Source: Paenarthrobacter histidinolovorans (GTDB taxonomy: Bacteria; Actinomycetota; Actinomycetes; Actinomycetales; Micrococcaceae). Taken from it: a stretch of 33,483 bases of DNA. Numbering within the stretch: the stretch's first letter is position 1; each line of letters starts with the position of its first letter. Below the pieces are notes generated by a model that saw only the letters and a list, made by a program, of their open reading frames with translations, was not told where the DNA came from and made no database searches. Of this stretch, positions 22,560-29,941 are shown in pieces. The stretch lies in contig NZ_BMPM01000014.1 in assembly GCF_014647595.1 (NCBI RefSeq), positions 1 to 33,483 of the forward strand, given 5' to 3'. The position numbers were made by a program, and so were the translations under genes.

Positions 22560-24026
22560 GTGCGCACCAAGGTCACCGCCCGCTACGTGTTGGGCCATCT
22601 CAACGGACACCACGTGCTGCTGGAAAACGGGTGCGTGGTCTACAGTGGCCACACCATCGATTACGTAGGCCATGACTTCACGGGTCCAGTGGACCAGGAA
22701 CGGCACCTGGGGGATGCGCTGCTCATGCCCGGTTTGATCGACCTTGACGCCCTCACAGACATCGACCACCTCATCCTGGACAGCTGGGCCGGACCGGAGC
22801 AGGCCAAGGGACATCAATGGTCCGAGGACTACTTCCGCAACCGCCGGACCGATGTCTTCACGGCCGGAGAACGTCAGCAGATCCGCGAATACGCGCTGAT
22901 CCAACTTGTCCTGCATGGCATCACCACCTACATGCCCATCGCCTCCGAAGTGCACTCCGAATGGGCCGAACCCCTCGAGGAACTGGTGGGCATGGCGGAG
23001 ACCAGTCGGCGACTGGGCCTGCGCGGCTACCTCGGCCCGGCGTACCGCTCGGGCGTGAACGTCGTGTTGGAAAACGGCGAACGTTCAGTAATGTTCGACG
23101 ACGACCGCGGCCGTGAGGGGCTGGCCAGCGCCTTGCGCTTCATTGACCATGCGACTGGACTTAACGATCCCTTGGTCAACGGCGTCCTGCTCCCGTGCCG
23201 CATTGAGACACTCGACCTTGAGTTGCTCAAAGCCACTGCAGCGGCCTCCAGCGAACGGGACGTGCTGGTACGTTTGCACTCCTTGCAGGGGCTCGTGGAG
23301 CGGGAGCTCATCCTGGACCGGCACGGGGTAACGCCCCTGGAACTCCTCGAGCAAGTGGGCCTGCTCAATGAGCGGCTCTTGATCCCGCACGCCACTTACA
23401 CGGACAGGAATCCTGCGGTACATGGGGAGGACCGTGGCGACCTCGCACGGCTGGCAAACAGTGGCGCCAGCATCATCCACTGCCCGCTCACCTCCATGCG
23501 TTACGGCAGCACACTGGATTCCTTCAACGCGTACAAGGAGGCGGGCATCAATATCTCCCTGGGCACGGACTCGTTCCCGCCGGACCTCATCCGGGGCATC
23601 GATGCCGGCGTGCAGCTCGCCAAGATCCTCGCCGGAAGCAACGACGCCGGCGACGTCGCCGGATACTTCGATGCCGCAACCTTGGGCGGCGCCCACGCCT
23701 TGAGGCGCCCGGACCTCGGCCGGCTCAAGGCGGGCGCGCAGGCGGACCTGGTGGCCTTCTCCTTGGGAGACTTCCGCGACGGCGTCCACGAAGACCCGCT
23801 GAGGACCCTCCTTCTGAACGGCACGGCCCGCCAGGCAGTGCTGTCCGTCGTGGCTGGCCGGACCATCATGGTTGACGGGGCGATCGAAGGAATTGACCTG
23901 GAATATTGGCGGTCCAAGGGGCAGGAATTGTTCGACAAGATGCGCCGCGCCTACAGCGGCCGTGACATCGGGAACCGCCCGGCCGATGAGCTGTTTCCTC
24001 CCGTGTATGCTCGGTTGGAACGCTGA
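22560..24026 (+). CDS. Amidohydrolase-superfamily protein lacking the HxH metal motif
   Basis: This 488-residue protein has a chlorohydrolase/deaminase-type amidohydrolase layout. At the position where relatives have PGLIDxHxH it reads MPGLIDLDALTDIDH (residues 56-70), so the two strand-1 metal ligands appear replaced by Asp63 and Leu65. Later landmarks remain: RLHSLQG (His240), LLIPHATYTD (His277), IIHCPLTSMRYGS (His307) and ISLGTDSFPPD (Asp337). GTG 22560 has AGGAGA upstream. The gene is divergent from the ABC importer, behind operator 22504-22515, and followed by the GntR gene. It may use a different metal site, be metal-free or be non-catalytic. The substrate is unknown but probably shared with the importer. 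Confidence 0.83.
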   Translation: MRTKVTARYVLGHLNGHHVLLENGCVVYSGHTIDYVGHDFTGPVDQERHLGDALLMPGLIDLDALTDIDHLILDSWAGPEQAKGHQWSEDYFRNRRTDVFTAGERQQIREYALIQLVLHGITTYMPIASEVHSEWAEPLEELVGMAETSRRLGLRGYLGPAYRSGVNVVLENGERSVMFDDDRGREGLASALRFIDHATGLNDPLVNGVLLPCRIETLDLELLKATAAASSERDVLVRLHSLQGLVERELILDRHGVTPLELLEQVGLLNERLLIPHATYTDRNPAVHGEDRGDLARLANSGASIIHCPLTSMRYGSTLDSFNAYKEAGINISLGTDSFPPDLIRGIDAGVQLAKILAGSNDAGDVAGYFDAATLGGAHALRRPDLGRLKAGAQADLVAFSLGDFRDGVHEDPLRTLLLNGTARQAVLSVVAGRTIMVDGAIEGIDLEYWRSKGQELFDKMRRAYSGRDIGNRPADELFPPVYARLER

Positions 24027-24078
24027 CCGGCGCCGCCCGGCGGCGGCAGCGTACGCAGTGATGAAGGGAAGTTCCACA

Positions 24079-24762
24079 GTGGTTGAGGCGATGCCGGAAA
24101 CCGGGAATGGCCGCGATGACGAGGCCCGCGCGGAGAACGTCTACCAATTGGTGCTGGAGGGCATTGTCACGGGCAAGTATGCCCAGGGCGGGCGGCTGCG
24201 TGAACGTGAGCTCTCGGAGATCTACAGCGTTTCCCGCATCCCGGTCCGGGAGGCCATCCAACGCCTGGAGCAGGACGGCTTCGTGGAGACCTTCCCGCGC
24301 CGTGGTGCAGTGGTCCGCCAACTGACGCTCACCGACGTCAATGAGCTCTTTGATATCCGCCTGTGCCTGGAAACCTTCGCCGCCAGGATGGCTGCCACCC
24401 GGGTGGCCGAGGGCAGCGACGGCGGCCGGCTGGAGGAACTCATGGAGGCCTCCAACGCGGCCATCGACGAGGGCAGGACAGAGGACGTTGCTGTGATCAG
24501 CGCCGAGCTTCACGCCGAGATCGTGCGCCTGTCAGGGAACCGGCTCCTCATCGAATCGGTGAAGCCGCTGTTCGGGCGGATGCGCTGGATTTTCGGGCTC
24601 ACGCACAACCGCAGCAACGAGCTTCAGCGCGACGAACACACAGAACTCTGCAACGCGATCCTCAGGGGCAAGCCGGACCTGGCGTATTCACTGGCGTACT
24701 CGCATATCGAGCTGGGCCGCGAGCCCGTGCTTAGCGGGCTCGCGGAAACCCTGGAACCTTAG
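24079..24762 (+). CDS. GntR-family transcriptional regulator (FadR/FCD subfamily)
   Basis: This 227-residue regulator has an N-terminal winged helix (NVYQLVLEGIVTGKYAQGGRLRERELSEIYSVSRIPVREAIQRLEQDGFVETFPRRGAVVRQLT). Its FCD effector domain includes ELHAEIVRLSGN, DEHTELCNAILRG and SYSHIELG, giving three histidines of the usual metal site. The Asp that normally precedes the first His appears to be Ser. GTG 24079 has AAGGGA nine bases upstream; ATG 24061 is possible but lacks a ribosome-binding site. It follows the amidohydrolase gene by 52 nt, and four TTGGTATACCAA-like sites lie at the promoters of this cluster. It is the obvious candidate regulator. Its stop overlaps the stop of the convergent gene. 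Confidence 0.9.
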   Translation: MVEAMPETGNGRDDEARAENVYQLVLEGIVTGKYAQGGRLRERELSEIYSVSRIPVREAIQRLEQDGFVETFPRRGAVVRQLTLTDVNELFDIRLCLETFAARMAATRVAEGSDGGRLEELMEASNAAIDEGRTEDVAVISAELHAEIVRLSGNRLLIESVKPLFGRMRWIFGLTHNRSNELQRDEHTELCNAILRGKPDLAYSLAYSHIELGREPVLSGLAETLEP

Positions 24763-26174
24763 TCGTCGGCGTCCGGGTACTCGGCCTCGTCGTCGTACCG
24801 GCCTGATTCCTCCACTTCGACCTCAAGGATCTTGAGCAGCTCCGTGTCCGGGTTCAACATGATGGCGGCCTCGTCGCGGCGGTGCTGCAGCACAGTGTCC
24901 AGGTAGGACTGCACGGTTTCAGCCAAAGGCACGTACCTGTCCTGCTTCTGACTCATGTACCAGCGGTGCTCCAGGACCTCGTGCACAACTTCCGCCGGTT
25001 CCAGCTTTCCCGCCAAATGGCGTGGGATGGAGCGGACAATGGGCTCGAAGATCTGGCTGACCCAGATGTGCGCGCTGATTTCCTCATCCAGGTCCGGGTT
25101 GTTGTCGGCCCGGAACTGGTCCATGTCGTTCAGGAGCCTGCGGGCCTGGTTCTCCTGGGCGTCCAGGCCGGTCAGGCGCAGCAGCCGGCGCTGGTGGTGA
25201 CCGGCGTCGACGACCTTTGGCTGGAGCTGGATGGTGGAGCCGTCCGCCGTGGTCTTGATGGCGTATTCCTCAACATCGAAGCCGAGCTCGTTGAGGCGGC
25301 GGATGCGTGCACCCACGCGCCACCGCTCGCCCAGTTCGAAGGACTCCTTCTCCGTGAGTTCAGTCCAGAGGCGCCGGTAGCTGCCCATGATCAGCTCACT
25401 GGTGGCTACAGGATCCACCTTCTCCTCGATCAGCCCACCGTCCAGCAGGTCCATGAGCTCACCGGCGATGTTCACGCGGGCGATCTCAAGGTCGTATTCG
25501 CGCTGGCCCATGGAGAGGTCGGGGTAAAGTTCGCCCGTTTCCGCATCCACCAGATACGCAGCAAAAGCGCCCGCATCACGGCGGAACAACGTGTTGGACA
25601 ACGAAACGTCGCCCCAATAGAAACCGATCAGGTGCAGGCGGACCAGCAGCAGCGCCTGCGCATCAATCAGACGGGTGAGCGTGTCCTTGCGGAGCATCTG
25701 CGAGAAAAGGGCGCGGTACGGCATGGAGAACTTCAAATGCCGGGTTACCAGCACCGGGTTGAGCGGCCGGCCATCTGCCGTGGTGCGGCCGGTAATAACC
25801 GCCACGGGCTCCACACACGGAACATCCAGACGGGCCAACTTCCGGAGCATGTGGTACTCGTGCCGTGCAACGTGCTCGGAGGTTTCCTTGATGGCGATCA
25901 CCGAACCGCCCAAATGCGCGAAACGGACAATGTGCCGGGAGATACCGCGGGGGAGCGCGGCCAGGTTCTCAGCCGGCCAATCCTCCAAAGCAATATGCCA
26001 GGGCAGGTCCAGCAGCTCGGGATCCGCCGTTGCTGCCGTGATATTCAGCGAACCGATGACGCTCGCCGGAGGAGCGGCGTCCTGCGCGCTGGCTGCTTCG
26101 GTCCGAGGGAGCTTGCCGATCTGCCCGTAGTCGGTGGGTTCGTCGTGCCACTGGGCTTCGTTTTGCTCGCTCAT
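24759..26174 (-). CDS. DUF4032 protein with kinase-like fold
   Basis: This 471-residue protein matches the actinobacterial DUF4032 type with a lipopolysaccharide-kinase-like N-terminal half. An ATP-site lysine is visible in GGSVIAIKETSEH. The catalytic-loop equivalent is GFYWGDVSLSNTLF, with Asp and Asn in kinase-like spacing. YLVDAETGE stands where DFG-like residues would be. The C-terminal half, from about residue 260, is the DUF4032 domain (GERWRVGARIRRLNELGFDVEE through AGHHQRRLLRLTGLDAQENQARRLLNDMDQFRA). Its ATG overlaps the stop of the upstream hexosaminidase gene (ATGA). Its stop shares bases with that of the convergent GntR gene. Function unknown; phosphotransfer is suggested by the fold only. 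Confidence 0.85.
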   Translation of the reverse strand: MSEQNEAQWHDEPTDYGQIGKLPRTEAASAQDAAPPASVIGSLNITAATADPELLDLPWHIALEDWPAENLAALPRGISRHIVRFAHLGGSVIAIKETSEHVARHEYHMLRKLARLDVPCVEPVAVITGRTTADGRPLNPVLVTRHLKFSMPYRALFSQMLRKDTLTRLIDAQALLLVRLHLIGFYWGDVSLSNTLFRRDAGAFAAYLVDAETGELYPDLSMGQREYDLEIARVNIAGELMDLLDGGLIEEKVDPVATSELIMGSYRRLWTELTEKESFELGERWRVGARIRRLNELGFDVEEYAIKTTADGSTIQLQPKVVDAGHHQRRLLRLTGLDAQENQARRLLNDMDQFRADNNPDLDEEISAHIWVSQIFEPIVRSIPRHLAGKLEPAEVVHEVLEHRWYMSQKQDRYVPLAETVQSYLDTVLQHRRDEAAIMLNPDTELLKILEVEVEESGRYDDEAEYPDADD

Positions 26175-27766
26175 GCCTCAATTGTTCCGTATTCAGGGGA
26201 AGCGGACGCACCCGCGGCCGTGAAGGGGTTCAGCGGCGGGGCTGACCATTCGACGTCGGGGGCTTCCTGGAAGACGACCCCCTGCTTGGTGAGTCGCTCA
26301 CCGAAGGCGCCCAACCGGCGTCGGAAGTCACCGGCGTTGCGCAATTCCTGGCCTGTCCAGGCGACTTCGGCCAGCGAGATGGCCCGTGGGTAGAGCAACC
26401 ACTGTGCTTGTTGGTTGTTGCGGACGGTCTCGGTCCAGAGGGGGCCTTCGACGCCCAGGATCTGCTGGTCCGTCAAACCGCCCTGGGCCGGGTCCCAGTT
26501 GTAGTACTCGGCCCAGGTGAAGGGGCCGCCCTTGACCCATTCAAGGCCGATGGGGCTCTCCGCGGAGTATTTTTGGTCCAGGTAAGTGTTGGCCGCCGGG
26601 GACATGATCACTGTGGGAGCGGTGGCATCAGCCTGCCGGACGATCGGATCCAGGTCGCCGAACCAGTACTGGATTACGGACCCGTTCGGAAGCTCTGCCT
26701 CGGCGAACTCATTCCAGCCCACCACGGTCTTTCCGGTCAGTGACGCCAGCCGGGCAAATTCCTGCATCATCGTGATGTAATTCGCGTGTCCCGTGACCAA
26801 AGCTTCGTCGCCGCCGACGTGCAGGTAAGGGCCCGAAGTCATCGCGGCCAGTTGCCCCAGGACCTCCGCCACGAACTCATAGGTGGCCGGGAGCGAGGCG
26901 TCCAGCGTTGACCAGCCGACGTCCGCAGTGGTGCTCATGTCCTTGGCCACGCCGTCCGGGTTCAGCTGCGGAATGGCTGCGAGGGCGGCGTTGACGTGGC
27001 CGGGAAGGTCGATCTCCGGAATCACGACGACGTTCCTGGCGGCGGCATACGCCTGAAGATCCCGGAACTCCTGCTGGGTGTAGAAGCCGGAGTTGCCGCG
27101 GGGCGGAACTGCCGTGGCGACTTCCACCGCACCCTTCCCGCCCACTTCGGTCAGCTTGGCGTAGTCCAAGCCCGAAGGGTTCTCTTCCGGTTGGCGGATT
27201 TCGATCCGCCAGCCTTGGTCGTCGGTCAGATGCAGGTGGAGGGCATTGAACTTGAACTGCGTCATAACGTCGATCTGCTCCTTCACCTCCTTCACCGAGA
27301 GGAAGTTGCGGGCGACGTCCAGCATGAGGCCGCGGTAGGCAAAGCGCGGTGCGTCGAGAATCTCGACGGCGGGAACCACCCAGGTGCCGGCGTCGCCTTC
27401 TTCGGAGGCGCCGCCTTCCTCGATGGCCGCGGGGAAAAGCTGCCGGAGGGTCTGCACAGCGTTGAAGAGGCCTGCGGGGGCGGACGCCGTGAGCCGGACT
27501 CCATCCTCGGAGGCGGTCAGGGTGTAGGCCTCAGGGCCGCCGTCGAACGCGTCCACCAGATCCAGGGAGATATCCCCCGGGCGGTGTTCTTCCACCAGCG
27601 GCAGCGAAAAGCCCGTGGCGGTGCGGAGCAGCGCGGCCAACTGTTCGGCAATCTGCGCGGCGGTGTTGCCGGCCGCGATCCTGGCGCCGGGGGAGAGAGT
27701 GAAGGACGGACCGTCCTGGGGCGCAACGTGGGAAGGCCGGGGAATCAGGTTATCTGTGGTGTTCAT
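26171..27766 (-). CDS. Beta-N-acetylhexosaminidase, glycoside hydrolase family 20
   Basis: This is a 531-residue GH20 enzyme. An N-terminal GH20b-like domain (IPRPSHVAPQDGPSFTLSPGARI through PAGLFNAVQTLRQLFP) precedes the barrel, which starts at RFAYRGLMLDVARNFLSVKEVKEQIDVM. NALHLHLTDDQGWRIEI is the conserved strand-2 segment. The catalytic Asp-Glu pair lies in LHVGGDEAL. Tryptophans lining the sugar pocket appear in VVGWNEF and PFTWAEYYNWDPA. There is no signal peptide, so it probably acts in the cytoplasm on imported chitin or peptidoglycan fragments. ATG 27766 has GGAAAG upstream; longer readings to 27832 run into the terminator. It is co-transcribed with the DUF4032 gene. Confidence 0.92.
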   Translation of the reverse strand: MNTTDNLIPRPSHVAPQDGPSFTLSPGARIAAGNTAAQIAEQLAALLRTATGFSLPLVEEHRPGDISLDLVDAFDGGPEAYTLTASEDGVRLTASAPAGLFNAVQTLRQLFPAAIEEGGASEEGDAGTWVVPAVEILDAPRFAYRGLMLDVARNFLSVKEVKEQIDVMTQFKFNALHLHLTDDQGWRIEIRQPEENPSGLDYAKLTEVGGKGAVEVATAVPPRGNSGFYTQQEFRDLQAYAAARNVVVIPEIDLPGHVNAALAAIPQLNPDGVAKDMSTTADVGWSTLDASLPATYEFVAEVLGQLAAMTSGPYLHVGGDEALVTGHANYITMMQEFARLASLTGKTVVGWNEFAEAELPNGSVIQYWFGDLDPIVRQADATAPTVIMSPAANTYLDQKYSAESPIGLEWVKGGPFTWAEYYNWDPAQGGLTDQQILGVEGPLWTETVRNNQQAQWLLYPRAISLAEVAWTGQELRNAGDFRRRLGAFGERLTKQGVVFQEAPDVEWSAPPLNPFTAAGASASPEYGTIEA

Positions 27767-27800
27767 GCCGTTCTTTCCGGGAAGAAGGTTAACGTGATAA

Positions 27801-27825
27801 CGGCCCGACCGGGAGGGTCGGGCCG
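27801..27825 (-). terminator. Hairpin terminator after the msmK-like gene
   Basis: CGGCCCGACC (27801-27810) pairs with GGTCGGGCCG (27816-27825) around a 5-nt loop. It sits 30 nt downstream of the msmK-like stop and 35 nt before the hexosaminidase start. The T tail is weak. Confidence 0.7.
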
Positions 27826-27854
27826 CCATCACAATGCGGAACGTACAGACGCGA

Positions 27855-28937
27855 TTAGTCGCCCAGGCGCAGGCCCGTCTTGGTGTCGAACAGGTGCACG
27901 TGGCCGGACTGCGGACGAACGAAGATGGACTCGCCCTTCATCGGGGGGCGGCGGCCATCGACGCGTGCGACGATGTCGTGGCTCTTGCCATCAAGGGTGG
28001 TGTGGCCGTAGACGTAAGCGTCGGCGCCGAGTTCTTCCACCACGTCAACCTCAACCTGGAGGCCTTCGCCGTTGCCGACGGTCTCAAGGTCTTCCGGACG
28101 GGAACCGACGGTGACGGTCTGGCCGGTGGCTTCCTGGAGGACGTCGCGCGGCACGGGGTAAATCGTTCCGCCGAACTGGACGCCGCCGTCGACGACCGGC
28201 AGTTCCAGCAGGTTCATGGCCGGGGAGCCGATGAAGCCTGCAACGAAGACGTTCTTCGGGCGGTCGTACAGGTTGCGCGGAGTGTCAACCTGCTGGAGCA
28301 GGCCGTCCTTCAGGACTGCGACGCGGTCACCCATGGTCATGGCCTCGACCTGGTCGTGCGTCACGTACACCGTGGTGACGCCGAGGCGGCGGGTCAGGGA
28401 TGCGATCTGAGTACGGGTCTGGACGCGAAGCTTGGCGTCAAGGTTGGAAAGCGGCTCATCCATGAGGAAGACCTGCGGGTTACGGACGATTGCGCGTCCC
28501 ATGGCAACACGCTGGCGCTGACCACCGGAGAGAGCCTTCGGCTTGCGGTCAAGGTACTGCTCAAGGTCAAGGAGCTTGGCAGCTTCGCGAACACGCTCGG
28601 CGCGCTCTTCCTTGGAGACGCCGGCGATCTTCAGTGCGAAGCCCATGTTGTCCGCAACCGTCATGTGCGGGTACAGGGCGTAGTTCTGGAAGACCATTGC
28701 GATGTCGCGGTCCTTCGGGGGAACGTCCGTGACGTCGCGGTCACCGATCAGAATGCGGCCGGCGTTCACATCCTCAAGACCTGCTAGCATGCGCAGGGAG
28801 GTGGACTTACCGCAACCGGAGGGTCCCACGAGGACCAGGAATTCGCCATCGGCGATGTCGATGTTGAGCTTATCGACGGCGGGCTTATCTGTGCCCGGGT
28901 ACAGACGCGTAGCGTTATCAAAAGTAACTGTAGCCAC
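27855..28937 (-). CDS. msmK: MsmK/UgpC/MalK-type sugar ABC transporter ATPase
   Basis: This 360-residue ATPase has Walker A GPSGCGKST, Q-loop FQNYALYPHMTV, signature LSGGQRQRVAMGRAI, Walker B VFLMDEPLSNLD and H-loop YVTHD. A TOBE-type C-terminal domain (VGSRPEDLE through HVHLFDTKTGLRLG) is shared with UgpC/MalK/MsiK. GTG 28937 gives the usual MATVTFDN start and has AAGGGA nine bases upstream; GTG 28955 is the alternative. It is not in a transporter operon. In Streptomyces an orphan MsiK energises several sugar importers, and the maltodextrin operon here lacks an ATPase, so this protein is a good candidate partner. Confidence 0.92.
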   Translation of the reverse strand: MATVTFDNATRLYPGTDKPAVDKLNIDIADGEFLVLVGPSGCGKSTSLRMLAGLEDVNAGRILIGDRDVTDVPPKDRDIAMVFQNYALYPHMTVADNMGFALKIAGVSKEERAERVREAAKLLDLEQYLDRKPKALSGGQRQRVAMGRAIVRNPQVFLMDEPLSNLDAKLRVQTRTQIASLTRRLGVTTVYVTHDQVEAMTMGDRVAVLKDGLLQQVDTPRNLYDRPKNVFVAGFIGSPAMNLLELPVVDGGVQFGGTIYPVPRDVLQEATGQTVTVGSRPEDLETVGNGEGLQVEVDVVEELGADAYVYGHTTLDGKSHDIVARVDGRRPPMKGESIFVRPQSGHVHLFDTKTGLRLGD

Positions 28938-29009
28938 AGTTATCAATCCCTTCACCGGCAGGTACGTGCCGGACGATCCGTTGTGAATGGTTCATTTTCT
29001 TCAGTTGAA

Positions 29010-29032
29010 CTCCCCGGCCTGAGGCCGGGGAG
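29010..29032 (-). terminator. Hairpin in the gap between otsB and the msmK-like gene
   Basis: CTCCCCGGCC (29010-29019) and GGCCGGGGAG (29023-29032) form a perfect 10-bp stem with a 3-nt loop, about 110 nt beyond the otsB stop. It may end otsA-otsB transcription. There is no clear T tail. Confidence 0.5.
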
Positions 29033-29055
29033 GATCGTGTAACGCCGCACGGTAC

Positions 29056-29071
29056 TGTGCGTCACATCACA
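29056..29071. promoter_or_regulatory. Candidate CRP/GlxR-type box upstream of the msmK-like gene
   Basis: TGTGCGTCACATCACA matches TGTGA-N6-TCACA at nine of ten positions and lies about 120 nt before the msmK-like start codon, between the otsB stop and the hairpin at 29010-29032. Confidence 0.38.
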
Positions 29072-29143
29072 ACCAAGAGTATGTCAGATTTTTTGACTAA
29101 CTACCTAAATGTTACGAACATCACATGTTGCGCTCATCACGCA

Positions 29144-29941
29144 TTATGCGGGCGAGGTGACCCGGCGCCGCTCCCGCAACAGGGCTTCCAGCAACTCCGC
29201 CACGTGGACGGGAGCCTCCACCCGGTACTGCGCCTGGGTGAAATCCAAACCCACCTTGATTCCCACGTCGTCACCCATGAGCCTGCCCAGGGCGTCCTCA
29301 TCCGTGACGTCGTCCCCCGCAAAGAGGATGGCCGTGGCACCTGTCGCCTGGCGGAGGAACTCCACGGCTTCGCCCTTGGAAGCGTGGACCACGGAAGTTT
29401 CCAGCACCCGCTTGCCCGTCTTCAGATACACGCCTGGATGCTCGCTCAGGACCCGGGTGGCGGCCTCGACGGCGTCCTCCGCCACGTCGTCGTCGGCCAT
29501 CCGGGTGTGAAGGACCACGCCGGCAGGCTTGTCTTCGAGCACCGTCCCGGGGGCGATGTTCACGATTTCGGCAAGAACCTCGCGCACGGCCGCCAGTTTC
29601 TTCCGCTGGTCCTCGTCCAGTTCCAGGCCCAAGGAACCTTCGCCCAGCCAAACTTCGGCGCCGTGGCTGCCGATCAGCAGCGTGTTGGCCGGGGGAGAGG
29701 CGACCAGCCGCAGACTGTCCAGGGCCCTGCCCGAGATGAGTGCCGTCGTCGTGCGTGGCAATTCGGCGAGTTCCGCCAGCGCCGCAGCCGAGCGCGGAAG
29801 GGGCCGCGCGTCCTCGGCGCGATCAACGATCGGTGAGAGTGTTCCGTCGAAGTCCAGTGCTACCAGCAGGTGCTCCGTGCCGGAAATGCGGCGGACCGCC
29901 TCCAGCAGTTCCGGCGACAGGGCCAGGTTCTCAGCTGTCAT
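29144..29941 (-). CDS. otsB: Trehalose-6-phosphate phosphatase
   Basis: This 265-residue HAD-superfamily phosphatase removes phosphate from trehalose-6-phosphate, the second step of the OtsA-OtsB pathway. HAD motif I is LVALDFDGTLSPI with the nucleophilic Asp, motif II is TTTALISGR, the catalytic Lys region is VHASKGEAVEFL, and motif IV is ILFAGDDVTDEDA. The OtsB signatures SHGAEVW and EDKPAGVVLHTR are present. ATG 29941 overlaps the 3' end of otsA by 11 nt, so the genes are translationally coupled. It acts in the cytoplasm to make trehalose for osmotic and desiccation protection. Confidence 0.95.
   Translation of the reverse strand: MTAENLALSPELLEAVRRISGTEHLLVALDFDGTLSPIVDRAEDARPLPRSAAALAELAELPRTTTALISGRALDSLRLVASPPANTLLIGSHGAEVWLGEGSLGLELDEDQRKKLAAVREVLAEIVNIAPGTVLEDKPAGVVLHTRMADDDVAEDAVEAATRVLSEHPGVYLKTGKRVLETSVVHASKGEAVEFLRQATGATAILFAGDDVTDEDALGRLMGDDVGIKVGLDFTQAQYRVEAPVHVAELLEALLRERRRVTSPA

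Noticed and set aside
24882..26393. 503-codon open frame on the plus strand
   Set aside because: It is antisense to the DUF4032 and GH20 genes, with composition typical of a shadow frame and no recognisable motifs.
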